From Phytophthora quininea (Eukaryota > Oomycota > Peronosporomycetes > Peronosporales > Peronosporaceae): DNA of 64,000 nt. Below the pieces are notes generated by a model. That model worked only from the letters and a program-made list of their open reading frames with translations. It was not told the origin of the DNA and made no database searches. Positions within the stretch are counted from its first letter, which is position 1; the number at the start of each line of letters is the position of its first letter. Made by a program: the position numbers and the translations under genes. Location: contig JAAVTG010000275.1 of assembly GCA_011947345.1 (NCBI GenBank), positions 186,001-250,000 of the forward strand. The letters run 5' to 3'. Positions 29,738 through 41,426 of the stretch are shown here, in pieces.

Positions 29738-30127
29738 TCAATCAACTAAACCCTGTGTTCTGCTTATTTTATTTTGTGCCGCCGCTCTCATGATTTTAGC
29801 ATTCATCGAAGTTCAACGACGTCGGCGGTTGTACGTAGTTAGGTGACCATGTCTGCAGCTTGGTCAAGGCTACCCTGAAACGGTTTGGCAGATAGTGAAG
29901 GTTTTTGACCTAGCTGTTGTAACGTGCACGAGGTCTGTAAGATGCCACCGGGGTAGAAGCAAACAATGGCTGTTGAAATCATTTCCATAGGTGTGGATGT
30001 TAGGAAGTTGGTTGGCTTCAATTGCGGTAGTAGGTTTCAACTGCAGCAGTGCCAGGCTTAGAACACGAAACGGGTAGAGTTAATTTATTCTTTGAAAATG
30101 GTATTTTGCACGTTCTCAAAGTAGCGG

Positions 30128-30540
30128 ATGTCAAACCGGCTTGCTTCCACGAGTGCCGCAAAATTTAGAGTGATCCAAGAAGCGCCATGCGTTTTTACTA
30201 CACGTCTTCAAAAGCGCGCCATACGTCCACCCATGCCGAAGGCAGAATGGACTGCCAAGCGACCATTGCCAATCCCCCGCCGCAGGCGTGGACGAAGCAG
30301 CAGTCTACGCTCAGGTAGCTGCTGGGATAACGTGTGTGGAGGCGGTGGGTGCCGTTAAAGCTGCCGAGGCGCTTCAGTCACTGGCCGCCTTGCCCAAGGG
30401 AGCCACCCAGTACCCAATGTCTGGGCCAAGGCCATCTCTCTCGCACCAAAGTCCAAGGTGACCCCACCAAAGGGCAACGGCAAGGCCAGGCCCAACCGAC
30501 CAAAGGGGGAGTTACGGCTCATATTCGAGTGATGAAGACG
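30128..30540 (+). pseudogene. Decayed coding remnant, unrecognised
   Basis: Segments with coding-like composition run through three frames: DEAAVYAQVAAGITCVEAV, AAEALQSLAALPKGATQYP, then VWAKAISLAPKSKVTPP ending in a Lys/Pro-rich tail. They look like one broken protein, possibly a transposon Gag or nucleic-acid-binding tail. No family named. Confidence 0.3.
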
Positions 30541-32747
30541 TCTTTCGTGGAGGAATCGACGAGGTCCGGAGAGGATGTAGCTAATCTCTTACCCGTATGT
30601 TATTTTGCAAAAACGTTTCGCTGGATGTAGTTCGTCACGACGGAAATTTGCACGCTCAATGGTGATACAATGACTTCCAGGGATGTGTGATCCTGACTTG
30701 CGTCTACACATTTAAAAAAGAGCAAATAATTGGTATTAGTTCATGCCGTTTCCATGAAGATTCCGCGGGAGGTGGGAAAACACATTGGCGGTTTTGCATG
30801 CCCACGACGTTAAGGTAAGGTGGAATCAGTATATTCCGTATTCAGTGTTATACATTGTACAGACTGTGTCGCTGGTGAAGCGCATGTCGGCTGAGGTCGC
30901 ACAAAAGTTTACCCGTGACCGTCAGTATCCCAGTGTAGGGCAGCTAGAAGAGGCAACTTTGGCCTCATGGGACGGTTCTTCTAAGTATTTTTATATTATA
31001 CTTTTTATATAGTCATAAAATGCGCCGTTCGACCAATACTGGATTTGTCAGTGATGCGGGGGAATGACAAAAAGGAGACTGAAGTTGCTGTAGTTGTCAC
31101 ACAAAGCAGATAGACGTGTTGTGCCTCTCGCGTGAGGCGATGAGGCACTAAGGGCTTTGTAGAAAGTTGTGAACTGAGAATATATGAATGAGAAATTTAG
31201 TGCTGCTTGACCAACAGGGGCCCTTCGCACGAGGGCTCGTGTCGAGTCAACACTTGCACTTGCACTTGCATGTGCACAGTGTATCATTACGCGCAATCGG
31301 TGCGCGTAAGCAGCCGATATACGACAAGAGAAATGTCATACGCGCGACATATCTAAAAGACCCGAATAAGCCTAGGACATGACAAATCTGTTCACAAAAA
31401 GCGATGGTCCCCGTTATTTTGGCGTGCACAGTTTAACGATAAAATCACAGGCCGCAGACCTCACAGGTCAAGCCACCGTATCCAACTGTGGGTTGCAAAA
31501 TAATAATAATAAAAACAATAGGATATCCGTCAATGCTTCTGGAACAGAAAATGCCCGAATCTACCCATTAAAATTTCATTTGGCCACAAACGCTACACAC
31601 GAGGTTCCCGATCACAGAACAGCTATGTTAAATCGCTCAACCAGGATATTGTCCAGAATGTACGGGCTTAACATGTCGTGGCGGCCATAGACGTCGAGCT
31701 CGCTGTGTTCACAGTACTCGAACCTGCCGTCGCCGTTTCGTCACTGTCATCTTCTCTGCACTATCGGTAGCGGTAGTATCGTTTCATAATCTCCACTTAA
31801 TATCACCCCTATATGACCATTGTGTATGAGCTCTTGCGCTATGGACCCTATATTTCCGACGGGCCGAGCTTTTCGCCACGTCAAAGTTGGAGGGTAAAAT
31901 GCCGATGTTCACACTTAATGGACAACGGAGAACCAAATGAGTTCCCCGCGCCAGCATTTCCACCTATTTCCATTATCAATCTGGCAATACGGCTTCGGGG
32001 ACTTTTGCTGCTCGCCAAGTTCATCACGACGCAAAGAGAAGCCGAGGGGCGAGCGTGCAGAGTGAGAAGCCACCTGTAGAGAGAGGTGTAATTGAGAAGG
32101 ATGAGAAGATTAGTGGATCTCATGCTCCTGTGTTTTGGAAGGAGCCTTCGAGCCTGATGCAGCCAAATTAGATGAAACCGTTGATGAGGACTGCGTGGAC
32201 GAGCAAGAAGCCGATGGATGGTGCGTCGTTGGAGGATAAGCCCCATCCAATCGGTGCAACCTCGTTACAATGTTCCATACCGACCGAATCACGCACTCTC
32301 ATATCAAATATTTAAAGCCGCGAAAGCAGTGTATTGCAGTCAGATGCAGTGAAGAGAGAACCGAAGACGAACGTCGATGCGGTGGGTACGATTCTGCTAC
32401 AAACGACAACGTAGAAGAACTGATTGGTATAAATACTATTACTCCCGGCCCGGACCGTGACTTTCTGAAGGGGTTCCTATTCGCTGGAGATCTTGGGAAC
32501 GATTTCACCAAGAGCTGTACTTGTTTCTGGCATGAAAGTATCAGCGCTTTTGTGTGCGACCGACTACAGACAACGACGGGATTAGCCAGCGCATTGTATA
32601 CAAAATACGGCAACGAAAAAAATCGGCATGTTCATTGATTCGCTAAAATTCGAACGAAATACACAGACAAAAAAGCAGACGGTTGATAGAAATGGGGTGT
32701 ATTGTCAAATCGTTACTTCCGGGTACCTAGGAATAGCTTTCTCGAAG
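30541..32747. other. Gene-poor region with possible transposon debris
   Basis: The plus-strand segment at 30860-30980 (VSLVKRMSAEVAQKF, QLEEATLASWDG) resembles the tail of mariner/IS630-type transposases, but weakly. A short CACTTG repeat lies at 31252-31270. The acidic frame at 32150-32240 (DETVDEDCVDEQEADGW) has no assignable family. The rest shows nothing I can support. Confidence 0.35.
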
Positions 32748-33710
32748 CTACGAATTACCGTGTCCGCGGAGATATCCCCCAGGCGGCAATGGTGGCCTTG
32801 ATAGCGCGTATGCGCTTTTATTTTGCAGTACCTCCGTAATTCCACTAAATTTTGGCCTAATTTTAGCTTTTAGTGGTCCCATTACACCAACATCAAGCGG
32901 CTGGCACACCGAAGTGCTGTTTGGTGGTAATGGGACCACTGTGGTGCTCGCAAGTTCAGCAACAATGCGCTGGCCCTCCTCCGAGACCTGGCTCTCAAAA
33001 TTGTCAAGGAGGAGGATCGACGGATTAGATATTTCGTGTTGTAAGACGTTTTCTACGTAAAATCTCCACCCCGCAGCATCCATCCACGCGTTTTCCTACA
33101 CTGTGTAGTAGTGGCCTTGGCGATATTCTCGAAGCACGCGCTTGTCGATCAATTCTCCTACTTTGCCGCACGGGACAATTAAAAGAATCGGTAACTTTTA
33201 CCCAAAGGTACCATAACATTTATCATTTTAGCCCAAAATCACGTAAATGTTAGGAAAAAACGATTTCAGCTTACCTTCGTCACGAATTGTGAGGACTGCT
33301 GTCATCCTGCCGGTGTGCTTGTTGGTTTCTGCAATATGAGCTGGGTCGCGGCGGCCTTTCATGGTCCAGATTCGGGTTGGTGGCATGGTTAATGGCCGTT
33401 TCATCAACATTGTACACGCCACCACCCGCGAGCGCCTCGTATTCCTGCCACAACTCCAACGCAAAGTCTGCCCTGGTCTCCTCCAAGGCCTCGGAGCCCA
33501 GCTTGGCAAGCTGCGGCTTCTGTGAGGAAAATCCGTGTCTAAAATAAGAAATCAAAGTAAAAAATAGTATTATTTCAGACAAAAAACACCTCACCGCTCT
33601 GCAAGACGTTGACAGAGACACTCCAGAGCAGCTCCTCCACTCTTTTACTTTGGAGATACGACGTGACCCAGCGCTGACTGATGTGGCACTTGAAGTCTAC
33701 TAGCCGAGCG

Positions 33711-33727
33711 CCGCCGCTACGCGGCGG
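33711..33727 (-). repeat. Helitron 3'-terminal hairpin
   Basis: 7-bp perfect GC stem with a 3-nt loop, 7 bases before the terminal CTAG, as in Helitron replication terminators. Confidence 0.75.
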
Positions 33728-33808
33728 TGGGTTATGGTTCGATGCAGCTGTGTGGACCGCCCGCCTCCGGCGGGATGATTTAACTTATCGCACGAATTAG
33801 TAAGTAGT

Positions 33809-36145
33809 TCAATCTAAAACGTACAGGCGTAAAAAACGTTTTATAAAACATGAAATTTGCCATTTGTCCAACATAAAGCTTGGTTCTAGTTCGTAGTGGC
33901 AAGCTACTACATCTAGCCAAGAAATGCACCTCGACTCCCAATCGAAAATCTGCGTGTACATGATGTTTCTCGTGTGCACTCCTCCGTCCGGGTCTACGAA
34001 CTCTGGATACTCAATCAACGCCTTGAACTTGCTTCGAGAGGTCACGCGAGACAACGCCACATACAACTGGCCATGCGAAAAGTATGGGGAGCCAAGTACA
34101 GCCCCAAGTTTAACACCGTCTGACCTTGGGCCTTGTTAATCGTCATGGCGAATGCTGGTTGCACGGGAACTGCTTTCGTCGAAACCGGAAGGGGAAATCG
34201 GAGTTGTCGTCGTCGCTCACGAACATAATTCTCGGGATGAGTACTTCTTGGCCTGTTCGTTCTCCAGTCATAATTGTTGCTCGAATGACGTGGTCCTTCA
34301 AGCCGACGATTCGTAGACGCGTCCCGTTGCACAGTCCATGATCCGGGTTCAGATTTCTCATTACCATGACGGGGATGCCCTTCTTGAGCAGTAGTCTGTG
34401 AGGTGGAATCCCGTTCATGTTCACCGAGTGGAGGAACTCCTGCTTGAACAACGTTCCGTCATCATCCTCCACCGAGTCCACCGACAAATACCCCCGCGCT
34501 GTCTCCGGAAGTCGAGCTGCGACTGCCTCGTTGATTCTCCGTACCGTCTCGTTCGTAGTCGTCAAAATCGTCCGACTGGCAAAATATTCATCCGTCGCAA
34601 CCTCTGGATTCGCAATGTCGGCATACATTGCGTCAATGATGCGGGTCATACCCCTTGGTATTGCCCCTGGAGCTATTTCCTCGTCCTCATCGTCTTCTAC
34701 AGGAGGATTCGGGATCAGCATATCAGCAGGAATCTTGATGTAGTCATTGCCAAGATCAGCACGTTTTCCGTGCCGACCCTCCCCAACGGCAAGCAAAAAT
34801 CAGAGAAAGACAGGATATCCTCGTCGCTTTCTCCTGTCCCCTCGCTCCCAATGCGCATGTTCTTTAACCGAACCTGCAAAAGTGTCTCCACAGAGGCGAT
34901 TCCTTTATACATGCGTTGATCGTTTCTGCAGGCGTGCCTCTCTTCACGACAGGAAGGATCTGGCAGACACCTCCTGAGAGAACAAAAACCTTTCCGCCGA
35001 AAGGCTCCTGGGGTTATCCACAATGTCCCGTAGCATTCGGTCGACAGCCGCAAACGCGTGGCGATGGGTCATCGGAGCTTCATCCCAAATGACCAAGCTG
35101 GTCTGCTGGATAAGCTTGCACAGGTGCGACTGTTTAAAAATCGAACACGTAGAATCCTTGTCCAGTTTCAGCGGAATTTTGAAAGTAGAATGCGCCGTAC
35201 GCCCGCCCATGAGAAGCAGAGATGCAATTCCACTGGATGCAACAGCAAGTGCAATATCCCTATCCAGACGCACCCTGGCCAAAATGCGTCGAAGTAATGT
35301 AGACTTTCCCGTTCCACCAGGCCCATCAACAAAGAAAAGCTTTTGTGAAATTTCCCGTGTGGATGACCTGCCTCCGTCGTTACGCGAAGCGCTGGTCGTC
35401 GATATCCCATGTCCTAACTCGGCTTCGACGGCTTGTATGATCTGATCGAATACGGCTTTCTGCCCTTCGTTGAGTTTGGCCTCGTCGCGAACAATAGCCT
35501 CCAATGTCCTTGTGCTGTAGCTTTTCTCGCGGCGTATGAGATTGTTGTCGAGAAGAGACTGTCGAACCAAACTCGGGAAATCACTCAACTGCGGAAGGTC
35601 AAAATCGGTCACAGCATACCCACTCGCCTTTAGCAAATCGTTCACGCTTTTAGCGTCTCAAACATCGCCACAGTCTCTCGTGTAGACTCGGGGAGATCCC
35701 GGTGCTTATGCGCTATATCCCGATTCAATTCCTCATGGAATTGGTCCCACAACCCACGGACATCTCTTGGCATCGAGTACACTAACTGTGTACTGAAGAG
35801 CTGTCGAAGTTGGTATGGGATCTGAAAACTTGCAGCCTCTGTCATGCATGCAGCCCACTCTTGATCGTTGTCAAGATATCCCAATTGTAACGCTGCGTCC
35901 CAAAACGTGGGACATACGACGCCGTTAACTGTCCGTAAACTCTCGAACGATGTAGGCTCTCTTCGATTACAGAGCAATATTCGGAGGAAAAACTTCTCGG
36001 CGTCCGGGAGGTTACATGGATTATTCTTTCTAGTGCCTCTCTCTTCTGCTTGCGCCGAACCCACTACTTCTCTTTCCAAACGAACCCTTTGGGGATGTCC
36101 TTGTATAGCATCGTCTTCGCAAGCGAGCGCAGGTAACGTTCCCAC
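33809..36145 (-). pseudogene. Helitron PIF1-type helicase, N-terminally truncated and frameshifted
   Basis: Segments in order: NLPDAEKFFLRILLCNRR (helicase linker typical of Helitron proteins), LNEGQKAVFDQII, Walker A DGPGGTGKST, AHSTFKIPL, Walker B VIWDEAPM, DAMYADIANPEVATDEYF, GIPVMVMRNLNPDHGLCNGT, FAMTINKAQGQT and YVALSRVTS. These are the PIF1/RecD motifs in the Helitron C-terminal domain. Frame changes near 34900, 34200 and 35642 break it, and the Rep/zinc-finger half is missing upstream of about 36145. Confidence 0.8.
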
Positions 36146-36756
36146 GCTCCATCGCGTTTGGGTTTGGTTGTGTGTGGACTATGTGTGTGTGTGGACTACT
36201 GTCGACGTCTTCATTAAGTACGTTTGGTGTGGACCACCCTACTATTGGTGTGGTCCACGTCTCGGGCCGCCTTCGCTCCGCTCGGCAGCCAATGGCAGCG
36301 CCGGATCTTGTCCATCGAAACTCGGCGACAGACCGACCGACAGACAAACGGACAGACAGCAAGTCTCTAGTAGTAGTCTAAGATTATGCCGTTCGTTATC
36401 AATGCCTATTGTTCACAAAAATAAGGCAAAGTTTAGTGATTTAGCTACATCATAGTAAAAGTTAGTATTTGATAAAAAAGGCGAAAACTAACCTTCTCCT
36501 CCCGTTATTCATCCTTCATGTAAGTTACCAAGGCTGGATCGTGCGGATACAGCTCCTTTCGCCCTTGGCCCTTCAGCATTTTTGATTTTGCGCACCCTTT
36601 ATACACTAAAATCTCGTCCCGCTAGCTCCACCAGCCGTCCACAGGTACGCGCGGGCAGCTCAGATCGCGTGCGACGGTGGAAACACCAACGACGGCGATT
36701 TCTTGTATCGCCTACCACTTTTTCTTGATGGTGTAGCTGCGTTGCCTCTGTGGCAT

Positions 36757-37037
36757 CTCGCAAAATGAGCTGAAAATTAGTTTGTAACTCACAGCAATTT
36801 GCTGTAAGCCAGTCAAATCTTAATATCTATGATTGGTTAAAATTTTGTTTTTCAAGAGTTTTCTATTGGCCAATACTTTGCAGCAAACGTTTATGGTAGC
36901 TTCAATGCCGGTTTTTGCGTTGACAGCTAATTCCGTCATTGACTGTACGTTGGTCGCTCACCAGAACAATGAAATTAGTAATTCGAAAGAAAAACGCAAA
37001 CAAAGGTGCCAGCGCAACGGAAAGCAACAAGGCTCGC
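36757..37037. other. Unique flank left of the tRNA array
   Basis: This AT-leaning 280 bp shows no similarity to the repeat unit. The change to array sequence is abrupt at about 37038 (after AAGGCTCGCC). No target duplication or terminal motif marks the junction. Confidence 0.5.
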
Positions 37038-37216
37038 CGGGTGCGCCGAGCGCGATTGCGGGCGAAAGCGGCGGTCGGACTGGGCGAGCGGTGGTGCAGG
37101 CGGTAGAGGGGTCGGTGGTGCGCGCTGAGGGGCGTGTGCGGCGTGTGTAGGCGGTCGTTTGCGCGGTAGGCGGTGTTTTGTTGGCGAAGTTGTTTGGGTC
37201 GTATGATTGTGAACGT

Positions 37217-37289
37217 GTCAGTGTCGTCTAGTGGTTAGGACGCGAGCTTCACACGCTCGAGATCGAGGGTTCGATCCCCTCCTCTGATA
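37217..37289 (+). tRNA. tRNA-Val(CAC), array copy 1
   Basis: 73 nt fold as a cloverleaf: acceptor 7 bp (G-U at 1-72 and a U-U mismatch at 6-67), D stem GTCT/GGAC, anticodon stem CGAGC/GCTCG with loop TTCACAC (anticodon CAC), variable AGATC, T arm GAGGG-TTCGATC-CCCTC, discriminator A. No intron; CCA is not encoded. The internal promoter boxes are TAGTGGTTAGG (A) and GGTTCGATCC (B). The first T4 run, a possible Pol III terminator, is at 37307-37310. The D arm is that of a typical eukaryotic tRNA-Glu; the anticodon is valine. Next copy 900 bp on. Confidence 0.92.
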
Positions 37290-37306
37290 TCTTCTTTGCT
37301 CTCTCG

Positions 37307-37310
37307 TTTT
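37307..37310 (+). terminator. Probable Pol III terminator (T4) of tRNA copy 1
   Basis: First run of four Ts downstream of the tRNA, 18 nt after its end; the same CTCGTTTTGTG context follows every copy. Confidence 0.5.
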
Positions 37311-37380
37311 GTGCCGGACCGCGCTTGCTTTTGGCTCTCCGACAGTGTCCTTGTCGCCCGTCCTACACGCAGACCTTCCC

Positions 37381-37460
37381 CACAAGCACACACAAGCACA
37401 CACAAGCACACACAAGCACACACAAGCACACGCAAGCACACACAAGCACACGCAAGCACA
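37381..37460 (+). repeat. Decamer minisatellite of unit 1
   Basis: Eight copies of CACAAGCACA, two with CGCAAG. In other units the tract ranges from about 4 to 9 copies and is disordered (CACACAGCA inserts) in units 5, 6, 7, 9, 21, 27 and 28. Confidence 0.95.
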
Positions 37461-37701
37461 CCGAGCTCCCGTACGGTCGAACTGCGACCGCGCTGTCCAA
37501 TCAGGCCACAGTCCACGCGCGACTCGTAGGTTGCTGCGGCAGATCTGTCATTGGTTTGGGATTGTACCACAGGTTCTCGGCAGTAGGTGGTCATGATGTG
37601 ATACACTAGGACACTAGGGCATCCGCGTAGACGCTGGCATGGTGGGATGTTCGCGCCGGCAATCCGGGGATCCGTGGACGGCATCGAGGTTGGCAGCGGT
37701 C

Positions 37702-37737
37702 GACTGCCGGGACTGCCGGGACTGCCGGGACTGCCGG
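37702..37737 (+). repeat. Nonamer minisatellite of unit 1
   Basis: Four copies of GACTGCCGG; other units have three, four or five. Confidence 0.95.
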
Positions 37738-37770
37738 GACTCCGTGGCGAGTGCGTCCGCGTCGCTGTGC

Positions 37771-37847
<77 letters not shown>
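37771..37847 (+). repeat. Heptamer minisatellite of unit 1
   Basis: Eleven copies of GTGTCTG. Unit 2 has 15, unit 3 has 12; several units right of 53 kb have only four. Confidence 0.95.
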
Positions 37848-37848
<1 letters not shown>

Positions 37849-38116
37849 GGCGGGTGCAGAGGTCCTCGGGGTGTATGCCAGTCGCTGGCGCCGTGTGCGG
37901 AGCGCGCATTCGCTGTTTGCTTGCTCGTTTGATGCGGGGTGCGCCGAGCGCGATTGCGGGCGAAAGCGGCGGTCGGACTGGGCGAGCGGTGGTGCAGGCG
38001 GTAGAGGGGTCGGTGGTGCGCGCTGGGAGGGGCGTGTGCGGCGTGTGTAGGCGGTCGTTTGCGCGGTAGGCGGTGTTTTGTTGGCGAAGTTGTTTGGGTC
38101 GTATGATTGTGAACGT

Positions 38117-38189
38117 GTCAGTGTCGTCTAGTGGTTAGGACGCGAGCTTCACATGCTCGAGATCGAGGGTTCGATCCCCTCCTCTGATA
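38117..38189 (+). tRNA. tRNA-Val(CAC), array copy 2 (position 38 variant)
   Basis: The anticodon loop reads TTCACAT instead of TTCACAC (C38 to T); the anticodon is unchanged. It is the only tRNA sequence variant seen. Its unit has the longest heptamer tract (15). Next copy 927 bp on, the largest spacing. Confidence 0.92.
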
Positions 38190-38670
38190 TCTTCTTTGCT
38201 CTCTCGTTTTGTGCCGGACCGCGCTTGCTTTTGGCTCTCCGACAGTGTCCTTGTCGCCCGTCCTACACGCAGACCTTCCCCACAAGCACACACAAGCACA
38301 CACAAGCACACACAAGCACACACAAGCACACACAAGCACACACAAGCACACGCAAGCACACCGAGCTCCCGTACGGTCGAACTGCGACCGCGCTGTCCAA
38401 TCAGGCCACAGTCCACGCGCGACTCGTGGGTTGCTGCGGCAGATCTGTCATTGGTTTGGGATTGTACCACAGGTTCTCGGCAGTAGGTGGTCATGATGTG
38501 ATACACTAGGACACTAGGGCATCCGCGTAGACGCTGGCATGGTGGGATGTTCGCGCCGGCAATCCGGGGATCCGTGGACGGCATCGAGGTTGGCAGCGGT
38601 CGACTGCCGGGACTGCCGGGACTGCCGGGACTGCCGGGACTCCGTGGCGAGTGCGTCCGCGTCGCTGTGC

Positions 38671-38776
<106 letters not shown>

Positions 38777-39043
38777 GGCGGGTGCAGAGGTCCTCGGGGT
38801 GTATGCCAGTCGCTGGCGCCGTGTGCGGAGCGCGCATTCGCTGTTTGCTTGCTCGTTTGATGCGGGGTGCGCCGAGCGCGATTGCGGGCGAAAGCGGCGG
38901 TCGGACTGGGCGAGCGGTGGTGCAGGCGGTAGAGGGTCGGTGGTGCGCGCTGGGAGGGGCGTGTGCGGCGTGTGTAGGCGGTCGTTTGCGCGGTAGGCGG
39001 TGTTTTGTTGGCGAAGTTGTTTGGGTCGTATGATTGTGAACGT

Positions 39044-39116
39044 GTCAGTGTCGTCTAGTGGTTAGGACGCGAGCTTCACACGCTCGAGATCGAGGGTTCG
39101 ATCCCCTCCTCTGATA
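39044..39116 (+). tRNA. tRNA-Val(CAC), array copy 3
   Basis: Same as copy 1. Unit has 6 decamers, 3 nonamers, 12 heptamers; next copy 877 bp on. Confidence 0.92.
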
Positions 39117-39567
39117 TCTTCTTTGCTCTCTCGTTTTGTGCCGGACCGCGCTTGCTTTTGGCTCTCCGACAGTGTCCTTGTCGCCCGTCCTACACGCAGA
39201 CCTTCCCACAAGCACACACAAGCACACACAAGCACACACAAGCACACACAAGCACACGCAAGCACACCGAGCTCCCGTACGGTCGAACTGCGACCGCGCT
39301 GTCCAATCAGGCCACAGTCCACGCGCGACTCGTGGGTTGCTGCGGCAGATCTGTCATTGGTTTGGGATTGTACCACAGGTTCTCGGCAGTAGGTGGTCAT
39401 GATGTGATACACTAGGACACTAGGGCATCCGCGTAGACGCTGGCATGGTGGGATGTTCGCGCCGGCAATCCGGGGATCCGTGGACGGCATCGAGGTTGGC
39501 AGCGGTCGACTGCCGGGACTGCCGGGACTGCCGGGACTCCGTGGCGAGTGCGTCCGCGTCGCTGTGC

Positions 39568-39652
<85 letters not shown>

Positions 39653-39920
39653 GGCGGGTGCAGAGGTCCTCGGGGTGTATGCCAGTCGCTGGCGCCGTGT
39701 GCGGAGCGCGCATTCGCTGTTTGCTTGCTCGTTTGATGCGGGGTGCGCCGAGCGCGATTGCGGGCGAAAGCGGCGGTCGGACTGGGCGAGCGGTGGTGCA
39801 GGCGGTAGAGGGGTCGGTGGTGCGCGCTGGGAGGGGCGTGTGCGGCGTGTGTAGGCGGTCGTTTGCGCGGTAGGCGGTGTTTTGTTGGCGAAGTTGTTTG
39901 GGTCGTATGATTGTGAACGT

Positions 39921-39993
39921 GTCAGTGTCGTCTAGTGGTTAGGACGCGAGCTTCACACGCTCGAGATCGAGGGTTCGATCCCCTCCTCTGATA
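39921..39993 (+). tRNA. tRNA-Val(CAC), array copy 4
   Basis: Same as copy 1. First heptamer of its unit is GCGTCTG; 8 decamers; next copy 900 bp on. Confidence 0.92.
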
Positions 39994-40483
39994 TCTTCTT
40001 TGCTCTCTCGTTTTGTGCCGGACCGCGCTTGCTTTTGGCTCTCCGACAGTGTCCTTGTCGCCCGTCCTACACGCAGACCTTCCCCACAAGCACACACAAG
40101 CACACACAAGCACACACAAGCACACACAAGCACACACAAGCACACACAAGCACACGCAAGCACACCGAGCTCCCGTACGGTCGAACTGCGACCGCGCTGT
40201 CCAATCAGGCCACAGTCCACGCGCGACTCGTGGGTTGCTGCGGCAGATCTGTCATTGGTTTGGGATTGTACCACAGGTTCTCGGCAGTAGGTGGTCATGA
40301 TGTGATACACTAGGACACTAGGGCATCCGCGTAGACGCTGGCATGGTGGGATGTTCGCGCCGGCAATCCGGGGATCCGTGGACGGCATCGAGGTTGGCAG
40401 CGGTCGACTGCCGGGACTGCCGGGACTGCCGGGACTGCCGGGACTCCGTGGCGAGTGCGTCCGCGTCGCTGTGCGTGTCTGGC

Positions 40484-40552
<69 letters not shown>

Positions 40553-40820
40553 GGCGGGTGCAGAGGTCCTCGGGGTGTATGCCAGTCGCTGGCGCCGTGT
40601 GCGGAGCGCGCATTCGCTGTTTGCTTGCTCGTTTGATGCGGGGTGCGCCGAGCGCGATTGCGGGCGAAAGCGGCGGTCGGACTGGGCGAGCGGTGGTGCA
40701 GGCGGTAGAGGGGTCGGTGGTGCGCGCTGGGAGGGGCGTGTGCGGCGTGTGTAGGCGGTCGTTTGCGCGGTAGGCGGTGTTTTGTTGGCGAAGTTGTTTG
40801 GGTCGTATGATTGTGAACGT

Positions 40821-40893
40821 GTCAGTGTCGTCTAGTGGTTAGGACGCGAGCTTCACACGCTCGAGATCGAGGGTTCGATCCCCTCCTCTGATA
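40821..40893 (+). tRNA. tRNA-Val(CAC), array copy 5
   Basis: Same as copy 1. Followed by the most disordered decamer tract (several CACAGCA units); next copy 890 bp on. Confidence 0.92.
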
Positions 40894-41386
40894 TCTTCTT
40901 TGCTCTCTCGTTTTGTGCCGGACCGCGCTTGCTTTTGGCTCTCCGACAGTGTCCTTGTCGCCCGTCCTACACGCAGACCTTCCCCACAAGCACACACACA
41001 GCACACACAAGCACACACAAGCACACACAAGCACACAGCACACACAAGCACACGCAAGCACACACAGCACACGCACACGCAAGCACCGAGCTCCCGTACG
41101 GTCGAACTGCGACCGCGCTGTCCAATCAGGCCACAGTCCACGCGCGACTCGTGGGTTGCTGCGGCAGATCTGTCATTGGTTTGGGATTGTACCACAGGTT
41201 CTCGGCAGTAGGTGGTCATGATGTGATACACTAGGACACTAGGGCATCCGCGTAGACGCTGGCATGGTGGGATGTTCGCGCCGGCAATCCGGGGATCCGT
41301 GGACGGCATCGAGGTTGGCAGCGGTCGACTGCCGGGACTGCCGGGACTGCCGGGACTCCGTGGCGAGTGCGTCCGCGTCGCTGTGC

Positions 41387-41426
<40 letters not shown>

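Larger units (their letters stand above)
33700..36383 (-). mobile_element. Helitron, 5' TC to 3' CTAG, with partial helicase
   Basis: Read on the minus strand it begins TCTTAGACTACTAC at 36383, preceded by A, and ends CGGCTAG at 33700, followed by T: the A|T insertion and CTRR end of Helitrons. A GC-rich hairpin (7-bp stem CCGCCGC/GCGGCGG, 3-nt loop) lies at 33711-33727, 7 bases inside the CTAG, and a second GC hairpin at about 33758-33772. Taking it out joins GI to IDFKCHISQ in the flanking transposase frame, which supports both ends independently. At 2.7 kb it lacks the Rep domain and so would be non-autonomous. Confidence 0.75.
32748..36756 (-). pseudogene. Tc5/pogo-type transposase remnant, interrupted by a Helitron
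   Basis: Starts at ATG 36756 (MPQRQRSYTIKKKW, followed at once by TAG), then WWS, KGQGRKELYPHDPALVTYM (DNA-binding HTH), an intron-like GTTAGT...ACAATAG, and ALITNGI up to 36384. The frame resumes at 33699 after the Helitron: DFKCHISQRWVTSYLQS, SQKPQLAKLGSEALEE, the first catalytic Asp (GVYNVDETAI), TGRMTAVLTI, the second Asp (ILLLDNFESQVSEEGQ) and LPPNSTSVCQPLDVGVMGPL. This is the DDE_1 superfamily endonuclease pattern (CENP-B/pogo/Tc5). Two in-frame TAGs near the 5' end and several frame changes show that it is dead. Terminal inverted repeats were not found by eye. Confidence 0.7.

Noticed and set aside
31813..32638. Open frames of 88-122 codons in the gene-poor region
   Set aside because: Composition is not coding-like, frames on both strands compete, and no motif is visible.
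37381..37460. CACAAGCACA repeats as telomeric DNA
   Set aside because: Known oomycete telomeres are TTTAGGG-type; these short tracts are internal to each unit and flanked by constant sequence.
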